DNA of 64,000 nt from Hydractinia symbiolongicarpus (Eukaryota > Cnidaria > Hydrozoa > Anthoathecata > Hydractiniidae), in contig NC_079882.1 of NCBI RefSeq assembly GCF_029227915.1, forward strand, positions 10,850,001 through 10,914,000, written 5' to 3'. Shown here one piece after another: positions 52,001 through 63,319 of the stretch; the first letter of the stretch is position 1, and every line of letters starts with the position of its first letter. The notes under the pieces were generated by a model. The model searched no databases, was not told the origin of the DNA, and saw nothing but the letters and a program-made list of their open reading frames with translations. The translations under genes and the position numbers were made by a program.

Positions 52001-55000
52001 AAAGTAATATCGAAATACCTTTTTATTTCAGAAATTGTCAAATAATCGAAAGTGTGATTATTGGGAAATCAACTACAGTTGGAGAAGGAACAAAAGTATC
52101 GAACAGTGTGATAGGATCAAATTGTAGAATAGGTATATACCTTTTCCAGGGAATTACCGAGACACAAAATTAACAATCACGAAATTAACACAAAGGAAAT
52201 TAACGCGAATACCTATATAACAACTTATAAAAAAGAATTAAATTAACGCGATTTAGGTCAACTAACTTACAAAAAGCAGTAAAATAACGCGAATTAGAAA
52301 ATATATGTTTTTGTTTTTATTTTGAAACTGGCTCATTGACAACCAGTTTTTCTTGTTTTCTTTAAAACTTTTAAAATGCTAGATGTCCTTTAGCTTACCT
52401 TAATAACATTGGGTGAGTGAACCGTATCAGGACGATTAATAATTTTTTTGCGTCAACCAAACAGAAGAAAAACGAAATATGCGTGTGTGTTGTGATAGTC
52501 AGAAAAAATAATATTTAACGTTCCGGATATTTATGTTGCAAACCAATAAGGAGCATTTAATTGATTAATTTATTAATTTCCTGGGAAGAGCTATTTTTTA
52601 CTTCTAAATGTAACATTTCCTCTCTCACATGTATACATATTTGGTGTGATTATCTTTAAACTGTTTCTTTCAGGAAAAAATGTTCACATAAACAATTCAT
52701 ATATATGGGATAATGTTACGATTGAAGATGATGTTGACATCACGCAATCTGTTGTTTGTACTGATTGTATTGTAAAAAGGTAAAATTACCTATTAAAATA
52801 TATTTCACCATGTAATAAATATTCATTTATAAGATAATTTATGTATCTTTTTAGATCATCAAAGCTGATTGACTCTGTCATTTCTTTTAAAGTAAGCACA
52901 CTTTTAGTTAACATCTCTATTGTAAAAAACTCTTTGCCAGTGAACATAAACTGATGAAAAATTTAGTGAAAACCTTTGATGTTTTGGGGACACAAAGCAA
53001 TACTAAAAATTTCGGTTTACTATATTGTTAATATCAATTCGCATTAAAACTCGAATATTGTTTAAATTAATAGCTTCTATGGTTGTTCGCTTTATCTCTT
53101 TCTTATGTCAAAACTAAATTTTAAGCCCAAATCTATTTTCTTCAGTCCAAGGTTATCAACACCATATTGTTACTTTTACTTACTTCAGGTATGCGTGGGT
53201 GCCAACATGAAACTTGCACCGTCCACTAGATTATCATTATTACGCCCAGAAAATATAGAAGATCAGTTTGGCAGTATGGATTTAAAAAGCTGTGAAGATA
53301 GACGTACGTAAATATAGTTCCGAATGTTCTTTAAATACTACAAATTTTACAGTGTATTAATGAGCCATACTGTGTATAAAGGTTAACTACTCCCATATTG
53401 TAGAGTTAACTTTTAAATTTTGTAATTTCATCAACTACCATTATGTTACAGGAATAAGATTGAAAAAATAATTTAAAGTATGTGGTCACACACTGGGTTT
53501 TCGTTTTATTTTTAAGGCTGATCACGCCTTGGTTGGCTTAAATTTACTAAACTTTTTCATTGGAAAAAATCCTGATTATTTTCTCTTTTCAATCAGATAC
53601 TGAGTTTGTAGTTACTGCGTCAAAGCAGCGCTTTTTAATCTGATCTTGTTTTAGCATACGATGTTTCAGTGGTAGGAGTGGATGGCCAAGGATACACATG
53701 GCCCTGTAATGATGATGATGAAGAAGACGTCATACCTAGTCTTACAGGTGCTAACCATAGCTGTTAGCTGTAACAATTTTATTATCATAGTGACAACAAT
53801 GACTAAGGTATTTAATTTTTAGGTAACGACTACAACACGTCCGATGAGAGCAGTGACGACGATGAAGACGAGAACTCACTCCCTCCTACCCCACCTGTCG
53901 AAACATCAAATTGTAAGAACTCACTTTTATCAATCATGTTAATTGATTTTTTAATTTTTTTATGTACCCCTTATGTTACTTTTTTTTATTTAGTGTATCA
54001 ATTCTATTTGGAAGTGACAGAGAATCTTCGATGTGGCATTACAGAAAAGATCAGTGCTGATAATATTGCTTTGGAAATAAATGCATCAAAGTAGGAGAGC
54101 CACCTCGCTTGTGACAAAACTTCATGTTCAAAAACTATTATGTTCTCTACTACTGTTTTTGTAGAACCCTCTGATCCATATGTTGTCATGCAACTTGTTA
54201 GTAAACCTCTTAAGACCAACGGCGCCATTTGACCTTTTGATGAGATGTTAAATAAACAGCTTTTTATTTAACATCTCATCCCCCCTAAACCATCTACCTG
54301 TATCACTTAATTTTTTATTAAAATGACAAAAACCTTTTAAACGAGGAAATTCTATGAAAGATTTATTTTGATTTAAAATTTAGTGAATTAGTTTCTCGTA
54401 GTTAGGACCCCTCCCCCTATGACAAAGTATTGTTTTCCTCTTTTTTACGAGGAGCATATGACAGTACGTACATTACAACTTGATTATTAATGTTTCCTCT
54501 AGGTTTAAATTCAACATAAGTATACCCGAGTTATGTCAAACTGTAGTGAAAGCGTTACTGGAATTATCTGTGAAAGACACATCAAGAACAAAACAAGATA
54601 TGGCGAAGGATCTAGACAAGGTATGAAGCTGGTATTACTCAACACGTTTGTTTATTTAAGTGCCATCTCTAATGCATCTTCACAATTTATAATAAAAAAA
54701 AGAAAATTATGTACGCTTGAAACTCTCGAGCAAGAGGTCAAACAAAAAAACTTTCACAAGGAGAACTAGACGCCCCGGGATCTTTTAGGCTGCAAGAATT
54801 CATTTAAATCTGCTTTTGCGAGAAAAGCTAAATTACTATATTGATAAGGCTCCCTTAATTAGCGTTTTTGTTAAAAAGCTTAAAATATTTTACAGATCAT
54901 GACAACGTTGCAGCCATTGTTGGAGAAATATTACAACTGCCCAGATACACAGCTACAAGCGATAGTAGCTGCAGAGGTTTGTGTTTTAATAGTTTTTAAT

Positions 55001-56168
55001 GGAAAAATACCCAAGTGTTTGTTTTCTCATTTATAGATAATTTCTCTGGTGCAATTATTAAGTCGGTTTTCCCTTATTGTTCAGCTTGTTGTATTCTCGT
55101 GTAGACATTATTTATGGTTTTTTAACTCGTTTTTAATCCTTTGTTTGCTACAGTTTACTGCCAGTATTGACGATCTTGAAAAACAGAAAGCATCTTGAAA
55201 TGAATTGAAATTTCATTTTTAAAACTGAATATCCTTTGTTTTCTATCTTACTTGCAAACGCATTTTAAACTACATTTATTATTGACTGGATTTGTCCGTT
55301 TGTTTTAAGGAATATTTCGCAAGTAACCTCAATATTGGTGCAGTCTTTGCAACTTTTCTCCATAAAATGTATGATAAAGATCTTCTCGATGAAAACGTCA
55401 TTCTGAAATGGTATAAAAACCCACCAATTGCAGAAGAGTTTTCCATGCAAGACAATTTCAATGAATTAAGAGAAAATCAGGTGAGTAATTTCATCTTCGG
55501 GAGTTGATTCCCGGGAGCCTTTTCCCTTTCCCTTTTTGTTGCATTTTAGCGAAAACTACAACTCTAGACCTAGCATTTGTGGAAATGTCGTTGGGGTTAC
55601 CTTAATAGGGGTGTAGGGCAAATGAAGAACGTCTAAAATGAGTTAACTGCGCTTTTCACATAAGGAATAATCCGCTCCATGGCTCGGATAAACATTGACA
55701 AGTTTAGAGTGCGCACTACTTACCCGGGGCGCTTATTTAGAAAAATTTCCCTAACCCCTGGACGCCTAATCCGTCATTTACGGTAGATGGAAACAGGTTT
55801 TCTCGATTGCTTGTTATTAGGATCTTTAAAATTCTTTTTTCCACTAATTTATGTCTGGGGGTTGCAGCTCACGCCAAATATACCACCCATACAATTTAAT
55901 CCACCCTGAATCCAAAAGTTTGCTAAGATCACAATTGTCCATATATATATCTCATATATCTCTAACTAAATCTTTGATCTTCTTTTAAACCACCCATGTT
56001 AAAATTTGCTAATTTTGAAAATTGATAAAATGAGAAAAAGAGGTGGGATGCTATTGTCTGTTGTTGTTTAACGAACTGTTTTTTTGTTTTCTTTTATAGA
56101 CACTTATTAAATTGATCACGTGGTTGGAAGAAGCAGAGGAAGAAGAATCTGATGAAGAATCCGATTAA
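49024..56168 (+). CDS. EIF2B5: Translation initiation factor eIF-2B subunit epsilon
   Basis: Complete, 21 coding exons: 49024-49173, 49251-49375, 49489-49591, 49758-49840, 49912-49986, 50096-50195, 50907-50984, 51053-51130, 51381-51466, 51537-51641, 52032-52132, 52674-52779, 52855-52891, 53189-53303, 53655-53747, 53823-53912, 53994-54090, 54503-54620, 54896-54976, 55310-55480, 56100-56168. They sum to 2061 bases (686 codons plus stop; human about 721) with consistent phases. The protein is the catalytic subunit of the eIF2 guanine-nucleotide exchange factor. It has a basic Gly/Lys N-terminus, a nucleotidyltransferase-like domain ([29 protein letters not shown]), left-handed beta-helix hexapeptides ([20 protein letters not shown]), an acidic Ser/Asp linker ([14 protein letters not shown]) and a C-terminal W2 HEAT domain ending [15 protein letters not shown]. 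The W2 domain carries exchange activity and the acidic-aromatic tail contacts eIF2. Confidence 0.97.
50350..50417. repeat. Long hairpin, 32-bp arms with 4-base loop
   Basis: TTACAGTCAGAGGGGAGGAA (first part of the arm) at 50350 is mirrored to 50417 with one mismatch in 32 pairs. It adjoins the SINE copy B and may be part of that element's tail or a nested insertion. It lies in EIF2B5 intron 6, next to a short (AAGT)n run at 50302-50325. Confidence 0.85.
50434..50594 (-). mobile_element. tRNA-derived SINE, copy B (in EIF2B5 intron 6)
   Basis: Read on the minus strand it starts AGAGATGGTGTGGCGGTAGG, with A box (TGGTGTGGCGG) and B box (GGTTCGAGTCCCC), then the body TAGTGTTGTCAG, GCCATCTA, GTGTGGCAG, ATATCTCTGG in the same order as copy A at 16572. 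The B box is better preserved than in copy A. Confidence 0.7.
54239..54280. repeat. Perfect 18-bp inverted repeat with 6-base loop
   Basis: GATGAGATGTTAAATAAA and its inverse flank CAGCTT in EIF2B5 intron 17. Confidence 0.85.
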
Positions 56169-56789
56169 TTAGATAAATTAATAAATAAATTGTTGAACCT
56201 CGACCATGTTTGCTTTTTTATGTGTTACATTGTTTTGAGCAGTGGAAAATAGGATAATAATTTCGTTTCTCTAATATAATTTCATTTCCATTTTTATTAT
56301 GAAAACAAACTTCATTACCATCAGTCCTCTAATTTAATGAGCCTCTGATTAGTGCCAATGGTCTTTTTTTCGAAATTTCGTTATTTTATTTCCTCTAATT
56401 TCTAATGCACGTCACTAATTTTTGTATTTCCTCTAAGATAATCCGACTAAGGTCGGTTTTTCCTCTAATCAGAGTGCGAACCAGATAATTTAGGGGACAT
56501 GTTTTTCTTATTTTCTTTTTCTTCAATTTTTTTTTTTATTTTCAGTTGTCTATAATAAAAGATAAACAAGAAGCCCTGGGGGCTCTAAGAATTTCCGCTC
56601 GCTACCAAAATATTTGATGAAAACCTGCTAATTCGTTGTGTTATATTGTGCTAAACATTTGAGGAGATTTGGTGCATGAACCTCTGAAGATAAAGCACAC
56701 AAGTGACATTATATCTTACAAAAAACGCAAACAAAACGAAACGTGTCATAATAAACTCACATTTTAAAATAAATTGCTAACAAAAAATA
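56169..56789. other. 3' flank of EIF2B5
   Basis: AATAAATAAATTG follows the stop within 20 bases and can serve as poly(A) signal. Beyond it are AT-rich stretches with several CCTCTAAT motifs and no gene. Confidence 0.5.
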
Positions 56790-57350
56790 CAGCCTAACAT
56801 TCATGGTAAGTCTTGCGATTGAAACGTTTATGGTCTTAAACGGCATTTAGTTGACAAAGAATAAAAATTTTGCTGTGACCATCATTTTCAGCATACTTTT
56901 TTTATTAACTGTGCCAATTTTTGTCGAAAATAAAGCAGTTTTAATTTTTGGTAAATTTTGGCCTAAAATGACATTTAGGTGACAAAAATCAAACTTTTGT
57001 ACCATCATCATTTTCAGCATACTTTGTTTGTTAACTGTGCCAGATTTAGCCGAAAATAAAATGGTTTTAATTTTTGGATAAATTTTGGCCTAAAATGGCA
57101 TTTAGGTGACAAAAATCAAAATTTCGATGTCACCATTATGTTCACCATACTTTTTTTGTTAAATTTGCCAATTTTTGTTGAAAATGAAGTAGTTTTAATT
57201 TTTGGACCAATTTTGTCCTAAAATGACATTTAAGGTGGCAAAAAATCAAAATTATTATGTCACCATTATGTTCAGCATACTTTTTTTGTTAACTGTGCCA
57301 AATTTTGTTGAAAACAAATACTAATTTTGTCCTGAAACATCATTTAGATG
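56790..57350. repeat. Tandem array of a 125-130-bp unit, about 4 copies
   Basis: The block TTCAGCATACTTT...TGTTAACTGTGCC...GAAAATAAA...TTTTAATTTTTGG...CCTAAAATGRCATTTAG recurs with the landmark at about 56891, 57016, 57144 and 57274. Copies are clearly diverged. Confidence 0.85.
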
Positions 57351-59433
57351 AGTTCCCAGTAGTTGGAGAGCTTGGGTGCGAAGTTTACATCTGTGACGGA
57401 GGAACGTGTAATCCCAGGGTCGATTTTTTCTCAAAAATTGCTCCAAAAGAAAAAACGACGGTTTTAAAGAATTTCCTACGCCTTCGGGCGCGGAAATTTA
57501 AATAGCCTTAAATATTCAAAGTTTACTTAATCAAATGGCACAAGCAGATGTATCAGAAGTAAATAAGTACAACGAAAATCGATGAAAAGAAAAGAAGTAA
57601 TCAGGAAAAAAAAATTAAAAATTAACATAAATTTTTTCTCTTATTTTTAGTGCGAAATTAAATTTTGGAATCAAGATAATTTATTTTCTCTAATTATTAG
57701 CTTGACCCTCTGAAATTTACGAATAGTTTCTAATTCTCAAAAATCTCTTCCGAGCAAGAGATCAAAGGTATAAAATAGCTTTTGGTCCACTTTAGAAAAC
57801 GAAAAGACCTATTTTTTTAGAAATATCCACAATCGCAGTTTGCAAGATTTTATTATAACCTCAATTCGCAAAAATTTTTAAACGGAATATGCCTCAGTGT
57901 TAGCTTGCAAAATTCGCAATTTTTGGACACTTGATTGACGGAAATTTCTTCCCTTAAGGTAATGTTCATATTCAAGAAATTTACTTCTGCTACGAACATT
58001 TTGGTGGCTCGGTGCTTTTTGCTAAATTTTGGAAGCTAGCCTATCATAAATTACCTTCAGGTGAAAAAATGATTTGATGCTGTAACTAGTACTTTTTTAT
58101 AAAAACCGGACAGCTAATGTCTAGGTGACAGTGTGATTAACCAAGGGGCAATTCTTCGTCAGCCATTACAAGTTGTTTTGTTTCAAATCATAGACAACAT
58201 GCTAAATACCATTCTGGCAGGATGAATGATCTGATCTGTTTGATGTAAACTCAGATTATGACAGAAATTAGGCAGATAAGGAAGAAATCCGTGAAAATAG
58301 AGGATAGCAGAGTTTCTAACCTCATTTCAAGGGCTCTATACCTGATGGAGACATCAAAAAATCGGGAAAAAGCCTGGGAATGACGGTACATGGTATCCAC
58401 GATTCAGTTGCTTTGCTAGTGGCCTTTACGGCAATATCATGCTTGTTTTTACTTATTGAAAAGTGTAGTTTCTTGAAAGTTAGCACATATTAAGCGAGAA
58501 ATTGCCAATCACATGCGCAAGTTATCTTTGTTACTACTTTTACCAATATATAACTTATGTTGATGTTAAAACACTTAAGGGTTTTTTTGTAGAAGACATG
58601 AAATAAAGATTGCTGAGGTTGAGAAATTCGCGAAAATTAATTCCTGCGAAATTTAATTCCCTGAAGGTAATTAATTTTGATTAACCCCAATACAAGACAT
58701 ATTGAAGAAGATCTACTTCGCTCATCACTGGGAGAACTGGGAGCCGCAGGCGATGTTAGTGATGAGCAAAGTAGTTCTTCTTCAATATGACTTACACGGA
58801 TTATACTCAGTCGTCCGATTGGGGTAAAACATTCCCTGTTAAGAACAAAAAAATACGGGTGTGCTATGATAAAGATTCACCTACCCATAACAAGAGTATG
58901 TCAAGCTGCTTATAAAATATACGTGTATTTTGCCAATTTTTATTATTTTTATGGCATCTTATTTAAATAAGAGCATTTGAGTTGACTATGGGAATTAATC
59001 AATAGACGTTTATTGATATTCAGTTTCATTTTATTTTCTACAATAACATAAACCGCAAAGTAGAAAAACGTATAAAGCAACCACCCCTTTTGAAAAGCAA
59101 TTTACTCTAGATTTCTCAGATTGAAACTTGCGAATTGATCTTTTAGCCTAAGTATTTTCACGCGGGCAAAATTTCAGAAGTTCGCGAAAAATAAAAATAT
59201 CGTGTTAGAAATTATAGCAAAATGATTAAAACAGAATGCAGACTCGCAGCTTTTGTTAAAATATAATTTAGGAGAACTCTAAATGACTAAAATAATATTT
59301 CACCAATAAGTTACATTTCCTTCGTGGTCACTTGCGCTGACAGAAAGTTGTTCAAAAAAACCTTTCAAATACGCATAATATTTCAATAATGTTGTAACGT
59401 ATATTTAACACAGCCTGTTTTTCATCACAGTTG
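57351..59433. other. AT-rich region without supported gene
   Basis: An open frame at 57305-57505 has a GC-richer middle (GELGCEVYICDGGTCNPRVD) but no identifiable family. A 30-base, slightly imperfect hairpin lies at 58698-58789 (arms CATATTGAAGAAGATCTACT and inverse, 30-base loop). Repeats of the type GCGAAATTTAATTCC occur around 58640. Confidence 0.4.
58698..58789. repeat. Imperfect 31-bp inverted repeat, possible small MITE
   Basis: The left arm 58698-58728 and right arm 58759-58789 pair except for a few positions, around a GC-richer loop. The flanking CCAATAC/CCGATTGGGG motifs resemble those around 37200 and 45150, so it may be part of a dispersed family. Confidence 0.6.
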
Positions 59434-62062
59434 CTACCATAAGGGGTTTCGTTTGAACATCCCCTGCCATTGAGTTTCATCTGCTTCCTTAAATAAATAT
59501 TAGAAAAAATGAAAAAAAAAGAGTAAATTATATTAATAATTTTAGTTATTTTTACCTTGAGTTTTCTATCTAGTACATTCATTTTCTCGTTAATATCACG
59601 AATTTCCTGAAAGCAAAAACATCTAAACTTTGAGAAACACAATTCGAATTTGAAAAAAAACTATAAAAGATAAAACTAACTACCTCGTCAATTTTTACAG
59701 CTTGTTTATCAGGTAAAGTTGGTGCAAAATTTTCCAGCTTGGACATCTAAAAGAAAAACAATACCCAATTGATTCTTGACTCTCAAACTTAAACAGACAA
59801 TCTTTATTTTAAGTAAAGGTTTTACCCGACTGTTAATACTTCGAAGTTTTCGTTTTAAAACCTGTTCGTACGTCGGTACACTGACTGTGCGCTCAAATGG
59901 AGTCACTAAAGAGAAATTACAGAATCACTTGAATAAATTACAAAGCAAAACAAAAATACTTTACAATACACTACAAATCATACCGTTCTGATATCTGTTG
60001 CATATTTCCAATATGTATGGTCTAAAAATATTAAATTAAATATCATTAAATTATCATTCATGCATTCATTTTTTCGTCCATTCATTTATCCATTAATTTA
60101 TCCAATTATCTATTTTTTATTTTAATATCAGAAAAAAACTTAACCCAAAAAACAATAAAGTAGCAGTTGCTCACTTACTTGGTATAGGTATTTTCCGGAA
60201 TAGAGTAACTTAAAGGAATGATGGATTCTCTTTGATTACGTAGCTGAAAGTAAAATGCTGCTCAAAAAAAATGAAGCAAAATACATACAAGAGATAATAT
60301 TATTCACACATTTCTAAGGTCCTGTGTTTCTACTCATCAAAACTAATATATTCACTATAATATTTAAAGCAATAAAAATTTAATTACAGATCCTTCTTCA
60401 TTATATTGCACATAATCATATCTCGTTTGGCAAAATTTTACCTTTAACACTAATGAGCTGTCTTGAATGTTAAACTCTGATAACAGTTGCTGAAATTGAG
60501 ATAAACATATTGTGTTATAAAAAGATATAGATCTGTTATATATGTACAAGCAAACAAACAGGCACAATTTAAAACTTCAAATGTAATTTATACAAAAATA
60601 CAATATGTTGTATTTGGATATTCTATTTTCCCTATAAGTGTTTTTTGTTGACTAACCGTGTCACTCATGCGATGCAACTGCTCCAGAAAGCTTCAAATTA
60701 ATAAGTACTTTACTAAGGACAGGTACGAAGATATATTTTGATTGCGTCATTAAGGGCTATAATTGATGTTAAGAAAAATTATTTTCAGAAAATTGTTTTG
60801 CCATTGTCATTATGGCGTAGGGCTTATTTTTAACAGTATTTTGATTAGCTTGCTACTCAAAATATAGCTATGAAATAAAATAATTGAGATAAACAACCAA
60901 AACAAATTTTTTGAAATCAAAATTTGTGATTCATTTTTGGTGTGTTTTTCTCAGAGTTAAATTTTGCTTTAAAACATTTTGTAATAATTTTGTGCTTCAT
61001 ATTGTGAGAAGTCAGGACAATTATAGTCTTACTTACTTGGATACAAAAAATTAAAATTAGTGTTTGTTAAATATCTTCACAAAAAATAAATATATTAACA
61101 CTAAATAATAAATATTTTAACACTAAATAGGCATTTTCAATTGTATGTATATTTAGCTAATTTTAACTGAGTATACATAGTTTTGGCTATGACAGGTTAT
61201 TAGTTAGTAGCTGAACTTATCGGAATACTGAAGCCTTACCTTCCGAACCATTTTGCATGTTACATCAGGAGTAAGAGTGATGCCTTTAATAATTCCTAAA
61301 TTTACAAACTATATATGTAAAAACATGCTGAAAAAAGAAATGCGGAATTTCATGAATTTTTCATATTTTAATCAAATAAGAATTTGGTTAAAATATGAAA
61401 AATTCATGTAAAGCATTAATTCGCGAAAGTCTATGGATGTGCAAAAACTTCTACCTTTAATTTGCAAAAATTAATTTCTTAAAAAAAAAATCTGAAATTT
61501 TTAACCTTTTTTATTTCATGCAACAAATTTGACAATACCATTCACTAAATAGTTGACAAGAGTCGGAAGATCTAGTATAAAATTAGTATATTTCAATATC
61601 TTCCCCTCAATTTTGTTAAAGTGTTGTTTTGAAGTTTAAACTTGAACTTTTGGTGCCACGGGTGGCAAAACAAAAATTATGCTGAAACTTCCACCCTGTT
61701 CTTGAAAAAAAAAGCTAAAAAAATAATTTCATTGCCTCTAGCATTTTTTATTAGTCAATATTTACTCTATGTGAAAAAAAGCAGGACACTTTTTCTGTCG
61801 TATGTATAGCCATATCTAGCTATAGTTACATTACAAAATTTTGTACACATTGGATACTCATAGCTATATAGTTAGCTACCTACACACAAGTCATCACATA
61901 AAAAACCTAGATATTTTTACCTTCAGAAGCTTTTATTTCAGCTTTGTCATCAAAACAATATCTCAGCTGTATGTAAACAACTTTATTTGCAGGTATTTCA
62001 TCTTCTGTTTCACCATTTACCTCCTCCTCTGAAACACCATTATCAAGAAACTCATTCCCCAT
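59434..62062 (-). CDS. Conserved-looking protein of unknown function, 206 residues
   Basis: Ten coding exons on the minus strand: 62062-61921, 61295-61240, 60680-60657, 60489-60442, 60243-60179, 60021-59984, 59905-59826, 59746-59684, 59606-59556, 59487-59434. All introns are GT-AG, phases agree, and the lengths sum to 621 bases (206 codons plus stop). Exon 3 is a 24-base microexon (QLHRMSDT). The N-terminus is acidic (GVSEEEVNGETEDEIPANK) followed by a beta-like VVYIQLRYCF. The middle has KPYILEICNRYQNVTPFER and a basic VPTYEQVLKRKLRSINSRMS. The C-terminus is a helix (EIRDINEKMNVLDRKLKEAD) ending in an aromatic/basic tail (FKRNPLW). I do not recognise the family; a small subunit of a nuclear or kinetochore-type complex would fit the form but nothing proves it. 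A 5' UTR exon is likely because an acceptor (TTTTTTAG) lies upstream of the ATG. Confidence 0.75.
61351..61408. repeat. Perfect 21-bp inverted repeat with 16-base loop
   Basis: CATGAATTTTTCATATTTTA and one further base at 61351-61371 are mirrored at 61388-61408. It lies in intron 1 of the unknown gene. Confidence 0.85.
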
Positions 62063-62481
62063 TCCTAATTTTTCTACCAAAAATTTTTACCTAAAAAAGT
62101 AAAAATAACATTATCAACGGTATTGCATATTTCACATATCTTATATTTTATAGATTAGATACAACTGCAACTGTGTTTTTTTTTCCAGAATTCAAGTTAG
62201 CATACACAAAAAATGGTTTATTAACAGTTTAGATTCCTTTCTTGCACAAACACTAACATGACCAATTTTCGACATTTTGCCTTTTTTTATTTTCCTGTTG
62301 TTGTCATGTGGTCACACGGCTCATAATATAGATCAGTGGCCTAGTGTTATTATTACTACAGGTGTACTTGACCCGGCATTAGTTTTACTTTCGTTTTTTG
62401 GAAACAGGCCGTATTGAGCTGTGGCTATCAATCACGGTTTTAGGTTGTGTTGTGTGGCGAGCTAAAAGCTAGAGTGAAAAA
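62063..62481. promoter_or_regulatory. Candidate bidirectional promoter region
   Basis: The unknown gene starts leftward at 62062 and another gene rightward at 62482, leaving 419 bases between start codons. There is no clear TATA box in a fixed place. A CCGTATTGAGCTGTGGCTAT zone and GC-richer sequence at 62370-62460 mark the likely core for the rightward gene. Inferred from gene layout only. Confidence 0.4.
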
Positions 62482-62541
62482 ATGAATAAATCTGAACAAA
62501 ATAAAAGATTTAAAGATCCTCATGCCCGAGCGCCGGTTAAG
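62482..62541 (+). CDS. First coding exon of a gene leaving the window
   Basis: ATG 62482 encodes twenty codons (MNKSEQNKRFKDPHARAPVK), then a strong donor GTATGT at 62542. The short, charged start followed by an exact donor in phase 0 supports a real exon. No later exon is recognised before 64000. Product unknown. Confidence 0.45.
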
Positions 62542-63319
62542 GTATGTTTGACTCTTATCTTTTTCAAGTGGTTTTTTAGTTCCTCAAAAGTTTTATGAGG
62601 GCTTTTTAGACTTAGTTATTATGAAGTTTTTCATGCAGCACAGCAACTTGTTTTACTTAGCTCCTAATGCTGACCTGACTGACCTGACTGACCTGACTGG
62701 ATTTGCAGTTTACCTATATATAGGACTATGCCCCTCCTTCTCTTTCAGTTTTTCTTCTCAGCAGAAGAAAAGTGCTATCTTCCCCTGTGTCTGCCATGTT
62801 TGTGACTCCTTGTAAAAAAGTGTGACAACATAGTTTACAGAATGGTCTTTTGACTTTGCACAATGCACTTGAATAAACAGGATAGCTAAATGGATAAAGT
62901 TGGAGCACATGGAGTTACTAAAACTTTGAGTTATGTGCTGATTTGATTGTTAGCTAACTTAACCATTGATAGAAAAACTACTTTTCCTACTTATTGATAG
63001 AAAAACTACTTTTCCTACTTTTCCTACTTATTGTACAAAACCCTAAAGCTCCCCTCTGTTGTTTTGGAAACATTTTTAGCAAGAGTTGGCACCCTCATTT
63101 AAAGTTCCAAAATCTTGTTACTCAATTTTTCGAGTGTATACTTCATGTTTTCTTGAACCTCAAAAACTTACTCTGTGGCTCTTTTTTAAAGTTTGATTTT
63201 GACCTTATCCAAAAAAAACTAAACATATATCCAATAAGATCATGCGTAAATAAAGCGTTAAACAAAGGCGGTAAAATAAAGACTAATATTTTGGTTGACC
63301 AAATGTTAGCCCGAGATAT
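62542..63319. other. Intron-like sequence of the rightward gene
   Basis: No exon is recognised. It contains a short (CTGACCTGA)-type repeat at 62670-62700 and a direct repeat of TTGATAGAAAAACTACTTTT at 62965-63015. Confidence 0.4.

Noticed and set aside
57305..57505. Small open frame with CDGGTCNP motif
   Set aside because: No family match, no splice partner, and it begins inside a tandem repeat; kept only as a remark.
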